Shown here one piece after another: positions 13,601 to 23,800 of a stretch of DNA of 64,000 nt. The translations under genes and the position numbers were made by a program. The stretch lies in contig OZ038465.1 in the NCBI GenBank assembly GCA_964036295.1, positions 10,609,667 to 10,673,666 on the forward strand, read 5' to 3'. The notes beneath the pieces are model-generated. The model searched no databases and was not told where the DNA came from. It saw only the letters and a program-made list of their open reading frames with translations. How positions within the stretch are numbered: the first letter of the stretch is position 1; every line of letters begins with the position of its first letter. Source of the stretch: Plumapathes pennacea (lineage: Eukaryota > Cnidaria > Anthozoa > Antipatharia > Myriopathidae).

Positions 13601-14416
13601 ATCTAGTTTAATAAAACAAAGGGCCTTGTACTCGTGCTGCTATTTTCACTTTGTCTACATGGCCCGGTTTTTCGAAAGCCGATTAAGCTAATCCAGGATT
13701 AACGAAATTCTTTCTGACGACCTCTCTGCCGATAAAATGCAGGGTTTTGTTCAAATATGGATTAAAAAGCTTGTTTTAGCTGAATACTTCGCAAGGAAAT
13801 CGTTGCAGGACAAATCTTCACATTTTCAGGCCTATAAATGACAAGAAAGTTTACACCTAATCCAGGATTAGCCTAATCGTGCTTTGAAAAACCGGGCCCT
13901 GGCTTGTTTTGTTAACAAAATACTGTCTATGCAGATGATACCTCGTCCCTTTTTAGTATTTATTTTTAGGGAGAACTATTGCAGTTGTCTGTCATCGCAT
14001 AATGAAACACTAACGATTGTACTTTAATACAGAACCTACAACACAGTTGTTGTTCAAAGCATGATAAGGATAATCCTGGATTAGTTCTAAACTTTATTAC
14101 ACGTTTTTGTCCACAACACGACTCACTCGATGTGCTTTTAGCTATATCAAGCTTTTTACTTGCTCTTTGGTCAAAACGTTGTCCTTCGTTGGTCAGGGGA
14201 TTGCCAGAAAGAATTTTGGTTAAACCTGGATTAGTTTAATTGAGCGTTTACCAACTGGGCCCAGGTGTTCGGATTTTTAGAAGTTGGCTAAAACTAATTT
14301 CTTTCTTTTCTTGTTTTCTTTTTCAGACAAAAGTGAGTTTTGACGACGATGATGACGAGGAATTCTTCGAATCCGTTCAGCTGGATCAAGGCAAGGTTCC
14401 CCTTCGTGACGGCTGA
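128..14416 (+). CDS. ELAPOR: ELAPOR1/2-like (KIAA1324 family) type I membrane protein, 3' 27 exons; N-terminus outside the window
   Basis: Exons: 128-217, 402-510, 813-882, 1328-1410, 1851-1939, 2433-2610, 3533-3640, 4076-4293, 4654-4724, 5316-5420, 5957-6046, 6303-6370, 6952-7021, 7187-7273, 7594-7732, 8124-8203, 9131-9279, 9893-9944, 10244-10316, 10698-10750, 10927-11008, 11376-11416, 11762-11855, 12444-12520, 12610-12721, 13479-13559, 14327-14416. All introns are GT-AG, every junction keeps frame, and the total is 2559 nt (852 residues plus TGA). Family signatures seen are WTEPKICLEDLDGAVKLPAS, CPPCNPGMYF, TSECTPCDAGKY, CPDGTCDGC and YKNRKLTYKY. The human proteins are about 1000 residues, so roughly 150-200 N-terminal residues, including the signal peptide, are missing on the left. 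Family members are Golgi/endolysosomal membrane proteins linked to autophagy (ELAPOR1) and BMP signalling (ELAPOR2). I cannot tell whether this is an orthologue of one paralogue or pre-duplication. Confidence 0.94.
2155..2352. repeat. Decayed copy of the piggyBac-like CCCTTTCACTCCCAAG MITE, in an ELAPOR intron
   Basis: This is the same family as the intact element at 47188-47390, in the opposite orientation. Shared blocks are gtgatcaagttcaattttc, atatatcatacagtaaggag and the terminal agtgaaagggttaa. The left terminus has decayed. It sits just upstream of the exon at 2433. Confidence 0.7.
2680..3357. mobile_element. Non-autonomous DNA transposon with terminal inverted repeats, in an ELAPOR intron
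   Basis: The left end ggggccgtaatcacaaaact (2680 onward) and the right end agttttgtgaatctggcccc (to 3357) are inverted copies over about 23 bp with a few mismatches. No transposase is visible. A copy of another family (TA-flanked, TTTTCGGATGACTGTCGAAA) is nested inside at about 2795-3087. No target-site duplication could be fixed. Confidence 0.7.
2795..3087. repeat. Nested copy of the TTTTCGGATGACTGTCGAAA MITE family
   Basis: It starts near gataactgtcgaaaacc and ends near ttactttcgacagtcat. Internal blocks ccaatcagcagtacgag, acacgccatcgcgc and gctcttgattggcc match the intact copy at 42129-42428. It lies inside the larger TIR element at 2680-3357. Confidence 0.75.
4433..4580. mobile_element. 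148-bp MITE with TTA target-site duplication (PIF/Harbinger-like), ELAPOR intron
   Basis: The left terminus TTATCCAACTCCCTTA and right terminus TAAGGGAATTGGATAA are inverted copies, extended by further pairing (acgtgcaaat / gcacgtt). The element is flanked by TTA at 4430-4432 and 4581-4583. A 3-bp TTA/TWA duplication is typical of PIF/Harbinger elements. No coding capacity. Confidence 0.72.
4887..4947. repeat. (ATTTT)n pentanucleotide microsatellite
   Basis: About 11 uninterrupted ATTTT units in the intron between the ELAPOR exons at 4654 and 5316. Confidence 0.95.
5515..5675. repeat. Degenerate (GTTT/GTCT)n minisatellite in an ELAPOR intron
   Basis: Repeats of cttgtttgtttgttt and ttctgtctgc blocks just downstream of the donor at 5421. 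Both overlapping plus-strand frames read Cys/Leu/Phe-rich nonsense, as expected for a GT-rich repeat. Confidence 0.85.
8240..9090. repeat. (GGTT)n microsatellite expanding into a 108-116-bp minisatellite, ELAPOR intron
   Basis: The left part is simple GGTT/GTTT repeat. From about 8640 a longer unit containing gacattttgctgttag recurs at 8664, 8780, 8888 and 9004 (spacings 116, 108, 116). It fills most of the intron between the exons at 8124-8203 and 9131-9279. The long Phe/Val/Cys open frames here are repeat artefacts. Confidence 0.95.
9396..9619. mobile_element. 224-bp foldback MITE with TTAA target-site duplication (piggyBac-like), ELAPOR intron
   Basis: TTAA lies at 9392-9395 and again at 9620-9623. 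Between them the ends are aggggcagtg and cactgccccc. Almost the whole element folds on itself: tccaagatggcgtccacaac in the left arm pairs with gttgtggacgccatcttgga in the right arm, and gcgcgcgttt with aaacgcgcgc. The central loop of about 20 nt contains gatcgatcg. TTAA duplication is the piggyBac hallmark. No coding. Confidence 0.85.
9980..10105. repeat. Truncated copy of the piggyBac-like CCCTTTCACTCCCAAG MITE
   Basis: Begins aaccctttcattcccaagag and continues with gatcaacttcaaatttctc and atatatcatacagtaagg, matching the reverse complement of the intact copy at 47188-47390. The other end is lost. Confidence 0.75.
10648..10681. repeat. (GTT)n microsatellite upstream of an ELAPOR 3' splice site
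   Basis: About 11 GTT units end 16 nt before the acceptor of the exon at 10698-10750, so the repeat may contribute to the polypyrimidine-like tract. Confidence 0.9.
11009..11300. repeat. G-rich minisatellite of GTGAGT-like units directly after a splice donor, ELAPOR intron
   Basis: The intron starts GTGAGTCAGG and continues with gtgagtgag, tcagtgggtgggtgggg and similar degenerate units of about 30-65 bp. Many units carry GTGAGT/GTAAGT, so the intron holds a ladder of donor-like hexamers on the coding strand. Confidence 0.8.
11885..12405. repeat. CA/ACT-rich low-complexity tract ending in (ACT)n(AAT)n, ELAPOR intron
   Basis: Degenerate cactac/ccacac blocks from about 11885 to 12310, then (ACT)n and (AAT)n at about 12340-12402. 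It occupies the intron between the exons at 11762-11855 and 12444-12520. Nothing coding is supported. Confidence 0.8.
12444..12721 (+). other. ELAPOR: Transmembrane exon and juxtamembrane cytoplasmic exon of ELAPOR
   Basis: The exon at 12444-12520 encodes one hydrophobic helix of about 20 residues (IALGVIAAIVVLMLFSVFAL) followed by the stop-transfer WYKNRK. The exon at 12610-12721 then gives LTYKYHRLVHNASG and an acidic stretch (EGEEDDDEE). The YKNRKLTYKYxxLVxNA block is the most conserved part of the ELAPOR cytoplasmic tail. The last two exons add a basic patch (RGKKIFNKLK), a short Ser/Lys run and a DDDDDEEFFESV acidic segment before the stop. Confidence 0.9.
12730..13440. repeat. About 700-bp polypurine minisatellite, ELAPOR intron
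   Basis: The plus strand is strongly biased to G and A (ggaaggagagag, aagggtgggaaagaaa) with recurring gaacg[ga]tacgtaaacaggaagg-type blocks every 60-200 bp. The complementary strand gives three overlapping Ser/Pro/Phe-rich open frames that follow from the pyrimidine bias. It fills the intron between the exons at 12610-12721 and 13479-13559. Confidence 0.9.
13661..13899. mobile_element. About 240-bp TIR element (ggcccggtttttc family), last ELAPOR intron
   Basis: The left end ggcccggtttttcgaaagcc, followed by gattaagctaatccaggatt, is mirrored at the right by aatccaggattagcctaatc and gctttgaaaaaccgggccc: about 40 bp of inverted repeat. A related remnant (aatcctggattag ... cctggattagtttaattgag ... 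gggcccag) lies at about 14060-14265 in the same intron. The target-site duplication is unclear. Confidence 0.75.
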
Positions 14417-15609
14417 ACACGCTATGCACGACCAACAATGACAAACCTGGACTCTGAACTGTTCAAGTACGCAGCAGTGTTTTATCGCGCTTAACTATTT
14501 TCTAGTAGTGCCATGATGACGCAATGTCTAGATACTTAAAAACAACTGAACTCGCCACCGTATAGTCTGGTTCGGTCGCCTTGTGAGTGTGTTGTCATTG
14601 TATTCACCTTGTATTCTAGTGTGGTAATTCGTCGCTTCGTGTCCTGAAGTTGTGTTACGTGATCTAATGTGATGCGATGTTGCGTTACGTTATGTTACGT
14701 GATGCGTTGCGTTGCGTTGCTGTGCGTGGCAGCGAATGCTGTTGCTATTACAACCAGGCATGCCTTTTTTTTACATATCTACTAGCTACTAAGTAAACTG
14801 TAAACATGAAGATCTCATTCGGAGCAGCTGAGTGATGTTTTTTTAAACTTCACTGTTTCACCTGTTGCTGGGCTCCTTAACTTGCTGTTTGTTTGTTTGT
14901 TTGTTTGTTGAATACGAAGGTGCATAGCGACAGTGTCCGTCCCTATTTAAGCGAGTATTTTCTTCCTTGACGGTAGAGCATTGCCAGTGTAGCCAATGTT
15001 CTCACTTACAGAATACTCTCACTATTGTCGTGGATTGCGCACGTAGTTAGTATTTGAATCAAGTTGTGGTAGGTAGAAATGGCGGTAATACAACTGTGTT
15101 ACAACACTTAGTTGACATGCCATTATTTAACAGGATGACGGGGAGAGGGGATGCACTCACGTGCCAGCGCGCGAGGAATGTCCTGCAATTTTGGCAGTGA
15201 TAGAAAAACGAACATCCCTCCCCTCCCTCGCGCCTTTGCTACGTGACTACATTGACTTCTGCTGTGTCCGATATGCAGGTTGCTTCTGTTTCAAACCGAG
15301 GCCCAGTGCGAAACCTTTCTTATGAAAACGAGTTGATTTACATGAAAATGAAAGCTAATTTCATAAGAAGGGTTTAACACTAGACTTTGTTTGAAACAGA
15401 GGCAGCAGGCACCTCGGAGATGGCCTATTAAAGGCAATCCACTTTCATTATTGTGATCTTTGTGTGTGTCGGGAACCAAACCGAGCTGTGAACAATTTTT
15501 ACGCATTTCCCGATGTGAGCAAAATTATTAGGCAGAGGACTCTTTAAGAGTTCGTAATGTCCAGCTGTGAATCGGTAGTCGTTCTTCTGTGTGATAATCG
15601 CTCAATAAA
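14417..15609 (+). other. ELAPOR: Probable ELAPOR 3' UTR with poly(A) signal AATAAA at 15604-15609
   Basis: No exon-like coding continues after the TGA at 14414-14416. The first convincing AATAAA on this strand is at 15604, about 1.2 kb downstream. The interval holds a degenerate GTTRC/GTGATGC pentamer tract (about 14645-14725), a short (GTTT)n at about 14886-14908 and a foldback hairpin (15279-15405). The extent is inferred; transcript 3' ends would settle it. Confidence 0.5.
15279..15405. repeat. Imperfect foldback (inverted repeat) in the ELAPOR 3' UTR region
   Basis: The arm at 15279-15327 (gttgcttctgtttcaaac ... cttatgaaa) is the imperfect reverse complement of the arm at 15358-15405 (tttcataagaaggg ... 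gtttgaaacagaggcagc). The loop is about 30 nt. It is probably a MITE-like foldback. If the 3' UTR call is right, it would form a hairpin in the mRNA. Confidence 0.75.
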
Positions 15610-16560
15610 GCATATCGAGATGGCTTCCTGAGATTTATGTTGGTCTACTAAAACTGTAAAATAGGCAGTTTTAATCGCGGGGGCGCACTGTAAAAAAATC
15701 TTCCTAAGGAAGATTTTATTGAGTATATTAATTGACCAGCAAGATGGGGGTCGCTATTCGAAATGGCTCCTGCTTAATGAACAAGTGAGAGCGACTAAAT
15801 AACAACTGTTATTTTATTGGTTAGAATAAATAACGTCATACAATATAGAATCTTACTGGCCATAATACTGTATTAAAATAAAGCTGTGTGCGCGTGTTGC
15901 GAAAGCGCTTATATTATCCGTCATTCGGGTCTCCTTGTCGGTATTCCGGAGTTTCTCCATGGCCATGATTCGCATCCAAGTGAGTATGGTTTAGCCAGTC
16001 TTCCAAACTGCGGTTTCTTCTTATTACAAACCCCGAACTTTTAATTTGATGCTACTATCGAAGTTCGATCCTCATTTGAGTCCGAATTGAGTCAATATCG
16101 GACTGACCGAACCGTGAAGTGATTTGCATCTTGTTATTGCAATTTATTTTGTTCGGAATTACTCGTAAACACTAAATTGCTGCCCCCAAAATATTACAAC
16201 AACAAAGGCCCTGTTTACAGGCCATTACAGTGCCACAAGAAACAAGAAATGTATCCTTCGGTCGGTCAAACACCAAAATGACTGGAGGGAACGGCGCGCG
16301 ATTTCAAAATAAGCCGCCACGCTGAATCTGTGGCTCTACCTATTGCTCGCAAGCACAGCATGAAAACGCACAATTGGCGACTTGTAAACGTAAATGCTGC
16401 TGTGTAAAACCGTTTATTTAGCTGACAGTTCTGTTAGTGCCTAGAAATATGAGAGGCTTCTTGCTTGCTTTCTTTGTTCCGCCATTTTGTATTTAATATT
16501 TAAAAAAAACCCGTGGGGGGTCCCCTTCTATAGCGCGCTCCCGCCTTTAGAATATGGGAC
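15610..16560. other. Intergenic, no gene seen
   Basis: No splice-flanked coding segment is recognised. The only notable items are a 16-bp palindrome-like tract near 15701-15718 (aatcttcctaaggaagatt) and an AAAATGGCGG-type motif on the minus strand near 16480-16490 that opens only a 14-codon reading frame. The satellite-like sequence begins at about 16560-16590. Confidence 0.5.
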
Positions 16561-17890
16561 GCTAACTATCTGGAACCAAAAATGCGTAGTTTCCTTGCTA
16601 CACCTCATCAACGGCTCAGGAAAAATGTGAGAAATCTATAGAAAAAAGTCTCGTCATAGTCCCAGGAAGGTTTCCTGAAAGTTTCAGGAGTTTTGAAATT
16701 TTGCTCAAAATGGGCCATTTTTGGCCAAAAGCATGGACTATAGGCTTACCATTCCTTCAAAATTTGACCATTTTCGACCAATTCTGAGAACTTCATGAAA
16801 CTTTCAGGGGATGTTCGGGGGAGTATTGTTAAGGTTTTGATATAATATTCGTGATATTTCAATGAGCGTGTCGCGAGTAATAGGAACAAATCATCGCGTC
16901 AAACATCGCGTACTTTTCGAACAAAAAAAAATGCGTAGTTTCCGTGTAACGTCTCGTCAACGGCTGAAGCAAAATATGACAAATGTATAACAAAACGTCT
17001 CGATATAGTCCCAGGAAGGCTTCCTGAAAGTTTCAGAAGTTTTAAAATTTCCCTCAAAATTGCCTATTTTTGGCCTTATCATTTTTTCAAAATTTGGCCA
17101 TTTCGACCAATTCTCAGAATTTCATGAGACTTTCAGGAGATGTTCGGGGGAGTATTGCGAAGGTTTTGATATAATATTTGTGAATTTCAATGAGCGGATC
17201 GCGAGAAATAAGACCAAATCAATCCGTCAAACATCGAGTACTTTTAGAAGCAAAAAAAATTAAAATGCGTAGTTTCCTTGCTACATTTCGTCAACCGCTA
17301 GAAAAATTGGACAAATTTATAGGAAAAGGTCTTGTTATGTACCCACGAAGGTTTCCTGAAAGTTTCAAGAGTTTCGAAATTTTGCTCAAAATGGGCCATT
17401 TTTGGCCAAAAGCATGGGCTATAGGCTTACCATTATTTCAAAATTTGGCCATTTTCGACCAATTCTCAGAATCTCATGAAACTTTCAGCAAATGTTCGGG
17501 GGAGTATTGCGAAGGTTTTGATATAACATTTGCGATATTGTAATGAGCGGATCGCAAGAAATAAGACCAAATCAATGCGTCAAACATCGCGTACTTTTTC
17601 AAAAAAAATAAATAAATAAAATGAGTAGTTTCCTTGCTACTACTCGTCATCGGCTAGAAAAAAATTGGACAAATCTATAAGAGAAAGTCTCCTTATGGAC
17701 CCACGAAGGTTTCTTGAAAGTTTCAAGAGTTTTGAAATTTTGTTCAAAATGGGCCATTTTTGGCCAAAGCATGGGCTATAGGCTTACCATTATTTCAAAA
17801 TTTGGCCATTTTCGACCAATTCTCAGAATCGCAGGAAACTTTCAGGAAATGTTCCTGGGGCTATTCCGACGTGTTTTGCATAGTTTTTGT
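16560..17890. repeat. Left diverged flank of the satellite (about 4 old monomers)
   Basis: Monomers of about 330-360 bp marked by gtagtttccttgctac near 16584, 16931, 17264 and 17621. They share ccaggaaggtttcctgaaag, ggccatttttggcc, catgaaactttcag and tgttcggggg with the core but differ from one another at many sites. The junction to the homogenised core lies between about 17850 and 17940. Confidence 0.92.
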
Positions 17891-20800
17891 AAACTTTAAG
17901 CCCGCGCGTCGTGAGAAATTAGAGCAAATCATCGACTAATTAAAACATCACACCTTTCACAGTTTTAAGCGGTTTTGCTGCTATATCTCGCCAACGGATG
18001 AAGATACATAAAGCAAATGTATTGCAGAAAGTCTTCTTATAGTCCCAGGAAGGTTTCCTAAAAGTTTCAAGAGTTTTCAATTTTTGGCCAAAATCGGCAA
18101 ACAAACCCTGTGCTATAGCCTTAGTATTTTGTGAAAATTCCAACATTTTTCGACCATCTCAGAATCGCATGAAACTTTCAGGAAATGTTCCTGGGACTAT
18201 TCCGACGTGTTTTGCATAGTTTTTGTAAACTTTAAGCCTGCGCGTCGGGAGAAATTAGAGCAAATCATCGACTAATTAAAACATCACACCTTTCACAGTT
18301 TTAAGCGGTTTTGCTGCTATATCTCGCCAACGGATGAAGATACATAAAGCAAATGTATTGCAGAAAGTCTTCTTATAGTCCCAGGAAGGTTTCCTAAAAG
18401 TTTCAAGAGTTTTCAATTTTTGGCCAAAATCGGCAAAAAACCCTGTGCTATAGCCTTAGTATTTTGTGAAAATTCCAACATTTTTCGACCATCTCAGAAT
18501 CGCATGAAACTTTCAGGAAATGTTCCTGGGACTATTCCGACGTGTTTTGCATAGTTTTTGTAAACTTTAAGCCTGCGCGTCGGGAGAAATTAGAGCAAAT
18601 CATCGACTAATTAAAACATCACACCTTTCACAGTTTTAAGCGGTTTTGCTGCTATATCTCGCCAACGGATGAAGATACATAAAGCAAATGTATTGCAGAA
18701 AGTCTTCTTATAGTCCCAGGAAGGTTTGCTAAAAGTTTCAAGAGTTTTCAATTTTTGGCCAAAATCGGCAAAAAAACCCTGTGCTATAGCCTTAGTATTT
18801 TGTGAAAATTCCAACATTTTTCAACCATCTCAAAATCGCATGAAACTTTCAGGAAATGTTCCTGGGACTATTCCGACGTGTTTTGCATAGTTTTTGTAAA
18901 CTTTAAGCCCACGCGTCGGGAGAAATTAGAGCAAATCATCGACTAATTAAAACATCACACCTTTCACAGTTTTAAGCGGTTTTGCTGCTATATCTCGCCA
19001 ACGGATGAAGATACATAAAGCAAATGTATTGCAGAAAGTCTTCTTATAGTCCCAGGAAGGTTTCCTAAAAGTTTCAAGAGTTTTCAATTTTTGGCCAAAA
19101 TCGGCAAAAAACCCTGTGCTATAGCCTTAGTATTTTGTCAAAATTCCAACATTTTTTGACCATCTCAGAATCGCATGAAACTTTCAGGAAATGTTCCTGG
19201 GACTATTCCGACGTGTTTTGCATAGTTTTTGTAAACTTTAAGCCCGAGCGTCGTGAGAAATTAGAGCAAATCATCGACTAATTAAAACATCACATCTTTC
19301 ACAGTTTTAAGCGGTTTTGCTGCTATATCTCGCCAACGGATGAAGATACATAAAGCAAATGTATTGCAGAAAGTCTTCTTATAGTCCCAGGAAGGTTTCC
19401 TAAAAGTTTCAAGAGTTTTCAATTTTTGGCCAAAATCGGCAAAAAACCCTGTGCTATAGCCTTAGTATTTTGTCAAAATTCCAACATTTTTCGACCATCT
19501 CAGAATCGCATGAAACTTTCAGGAAATGTTCCTGGGACTATTCCGACGTGTTTTGCATAGTTTTTGTAAACTTTAAGCCCACGCGTAGGGAGAAATTAGA
19601 GCAAATCATCGACTAATTAAAACATCACACCTTTCACAGTTTTAAGCGGTTTTGCTGCTATATCTCGCCAACGGATGAAGATACATAAAGCAAATGTATT
19701 GCAGAAAGTCTTCTTATAGTCCCAGGAAGGTTTCCTAAAAGTTTCAAGAGTTTTCAATTTTTGGCCAAAATCGGCAAAAAACCCTGTGCTATAGCCTTAG
19801 TATTTTGTCAAAATTCCAACATTTTTCGACCATCTCAGAATCGCATGAAACTTTCAGGAAATGTTCCTGGGACTATTCCGACGTGTTTTGCATAGTTTTT
19901 GTAAACTTTAAGCGCACGCGTCGGGAGAAATTAGAGCAAATCATCGACTAATTAAAACATCACACCTTTCACAGTTTTAAGCGGTTTTGCTGCTATATCT
20001 CGCCAACGGATGAAGATACATAAAGCAAATGTATTGCAGAAAGTCTTCTTATAGTCCCAGGAAGGTTTCCTAAAAGTTTCAAGAGTTTTCAATTTTTGGC
20101 CAAAATCGGCAAAAAAACCCTGTGCTATAGCCTTAGTATTTTGTGAAAATTCCAACATTTTTCAACCATCTCAGAATCGCATGAAACTTTCAGGAAATGT
20201 TCCTGGGACTATTCCGACGTGTTTTGCATAGTTTTTGTAAACTTTAAGCCCACGCGTCGGGAGAAATTAGAGCAAATCATCGACTAACTAAAACATCACA
20301 CCTTTCACAGTTTTAAGCGGTTTTGCTGCTATATCTCGCCAACGGATGAAGATACATAAAGCAAATGTATTGCAGAAAGTCTTCTTATAGTCCCAGGAAG
20401 GTTTCCTAAAAGTTTCAAGAGTTTTCAATTTTTGGCCAAAATCGGCAAAAAACCCTGTGCTGTAGCCTTAGTATTTTGTCAAAATTCCAACATTTTTCGA
20501 CCATCTCAGAATCGCATGAAACTTTCAGGAAATGTTCCTGGGACTATTCCGACGTGTTTTGCATAGTTTTTGTAAACTTTAAGCCCGAGCGTCGTGAGAA
20601 ATTAGAGCAAATCATCGACTAATTAAAACATCACATCTTTCACAGTTTTAAGCGGTTTTGCTGCTATATCTCGCCAACGGATGAAGATACATAAAGCAAA
20701 TGTATTGCAGAAAGTCTTCTTATAGTCCCAGGAAGGTTTCCTAAAAGTTCCAAGAGTTTTCAATTTTTGGCCAAAATCGGCAAAAAACCCTGTGCTATAG

Positions 20801-23800
20801 CCTTAGTATTTTGTCAAAATTCCAACATTTTTCGACCATCTCAGATTCGCATGAAACTTTCAGGAAATGTTCCTGGGACTATTCCGACGTGTTTTGCATA
20901 GTTTTTGTAAACTTTAAGGTCGCGCGTCGTGAGAAATTAGAGCAAATCATCGACTAATTAAAACATCACACCTTTCACAGTTTTAAGCGGTTTTGCTGCT
21001 ATATCTCGCCAACGGATGAAGATACATAAAGCAAATGTATTGCAGAAAGTCTTCTTATAGTCCCAGGAAGGTTTCCTAAAAGTTTCAAGAGTTTTCAATT
21101 TTTGGCCAAAATCGGCAAAAAACCCTGTGCTGTAGCCTTAGTATTTTGTCAAAATTCCAACATTTTTCGACCATCTCAGAATCGCATGAAACTTTCAGGA
21201 AATGTTCCTGGGACTATTCCGACGTGTTTTGCATAGTTTTTGTAAACTTTAAGCCCGAGCGTCGTGAGAAATTAGAGCAAATCATCGACTAATTAAAACA
21301 TCACATCTTTCACAGTTTTAAGCGGTTTTGCTGCTATATCTCGCCAACGGATGAAGATACATAAAGCAAATGTATTGCAGAAAGTCTTCTTATAGTCCCA
21401 GGAAGGTTTCCTAAAAGTTTCAAGAGTTTTCAATTTTTGGCCAAAATCGGCAAAAAAACCCTGTGCTATAGCCTTAGTATTTTGTGAAAATTCCAACATT
21501 TTTCGACCATCTCAGAATCGCATGAAACTTTCAGGAAATGTTCCTGGGACTATTCCGACGTGTTTTGCATAGTTTTTGTAAACTTTAAGCCCGCGCGTCG
21601 TGAGAAATTAGAGCAAATCATCGACTAATTAAAACATCACACCTTTCACAGTTTTAAGCGGTTTTGCTGCTATATCTCGCCAACGGATGAAGATACATAA
21701 AGCAAATGTATTGCAGAAAGTCTTCTTATAGTCCCAGGAAGGTTTCCTAAAAGTTTCAAGAGTTTTCAATTTTTGGCCAAAATCGGCAAAAAACCCTGTG
21801 CTATAGCCTTAGTATTTTGTCAAAATTCCAACATTTTTTGACCATCTCAGAATCGCATGAAACTTTCAGGAAATGTTCCTGGGACTATTCCGACGTGTTT
21901 TGCATAGTTTTTGTAAACTTTAAGCCCGAGCGTCGTGAGAAATTAGAGCAAATCATCGACTAATTAAAACATCACATCTTTCACAGTTTTAAGCGGTTTT
22001 GCTGCTATATCTCGCCAACGGATGAAGATACATAAAGCAAATGTATTGCAGAAAGTCTTCTTATAGTCCCAGGAAGGTTTCCTAAAAGTTTCAAGAGTTT
22101 TCAATTTTTGGCCAAAATCGGCAAAAAACCCTGTGCTATAGCCTTAGTATTTTGTCAAAATTCCAACATTTTTCGACCATCTCAGAATCGCATGAAACTT
22201 TCAGGAAATGTTCCTGGGACTATTCCGACGTGTTTTGCATAGTTTTTGTAAACTTTAAGCCCACGCGTAGGGAGAAATTAGAGCAAATCATCGACTAATT
22301 AAAACATCACACCTTTCACAGTTTTAAGCGGTTTTGCTGCTATATCTCGCCAACGGATGAAGATACATAAAGCAAATGTATTGCAGAAAGTCTTCTTATA
22401 GTCCCAGGAAGGTTTCCTAAAAGTTTCAAGAGTTTTCAATTTTTGGCCAAAATCGGCAAAAAACCCTGTGCTATAGCCTTAGTATTTTGTCAAAATTCCA
22501 ACATTTTTCGACCATCTCAGAATCGCATGAAACTTTCAGGAAATGTTCCTGGGACTATTCCGACGTGTTTTGCATAGTTTTTGTAAACTTTAAGCGCACG
22601 CGTCGGGAGAAATTAGAGCAAATCATCGACTAATTAAAACATCACACCTTTCACAGTTTTAAGCGGTTTTGCTGCTATATCTCGCCAACGGATGAAGATA
22701 CATAAAGCAAATGTATTGCAGAAAGTCTTCTTATAGTCCCAGGAAGGTTTCCTAAAAGTTTCAAGAGTTTTCAATTTTTGGCCAAAATCGGCAAAAAAAC
22801 CCTGTGCTATAGCCTTAGTATTTTGTGAAAATTCCAACATTTTTCAACCATCTCAGAATCGCATGAAACTTTCAGGAAATGTTCCTGGGACTATTCCGAC
22901 GTGTTTTGCATAGTTTTTGTAAACTTTAAGCCCACGCGTCGGGAGAAATTAGAGCAAATCATCGACTAACTAAAACATCACACCTTTCACAGTTTTAAGC
23001 GGTTTTGCTGCTATATCTCGCCAACGGATGAAGATACATAAAGCAAATGTATTGCAGAAAGTCTTCTTATAGTCCCAGGAAGGTTTCCTAAAAGTTTCAA
23101 GAGTTTTCAATTTTTGGCCAAAATCGGCAAAAAACCCTGTGCTGTAGCCTTAGTATTTTGTCAAAATTCCAACATTTTTCGACCATCTCAGAATCGCATG
23201 AAACTTTCAGGAAATGTTCCTGGGACTATTCCGACGTGTTTTGCATAGTTTTTGTAAACTTTAAGCCCGAGCGTCGTGAGAAATTAGAGCAAATCATCGA
23301 CTAATTAAAACATCACATCTTTCACAGTTTTAAGCGGTTTTGCTGCTATATCTCGCCAACGGATGAAGATACATAAAGCAAATGTATTGCAGAAAGTCTT
23401 CTTATAGTCCCAGGAAGGTTTCCTAAAAGTTCCAAGAGTTTTCAATTTTTGGCCAAAATCGGCAAAAAACCCTGTGCTATAGCCTTAGTATTTTGTCAAA
23501 ATTCCAACATTTTTCGACCATCTCAGATTCGCATGAAACTTTCAGGAAATGTTCCTGGGACTATTCCGACGTGTTTTGCATAGTTTTTGTAAACTTTAAG
23601 GTCGCGCGTCGTGAGAAATTAGAGCAAATCATCGACTAATTAAAACATCACACCTTTCACAGTTTTAAGCGGTTTTGCTGCTATATCTCGCCAACGGATG
23701 AAGATACATAAAGCAAATGTATTGCAGAAAGTCTTCTTATAGTCCCAGGAAGGTTTCCTAAAAGTTTCAAGAGTTTTCAATTTTTGGCCAAAATCGGCAA

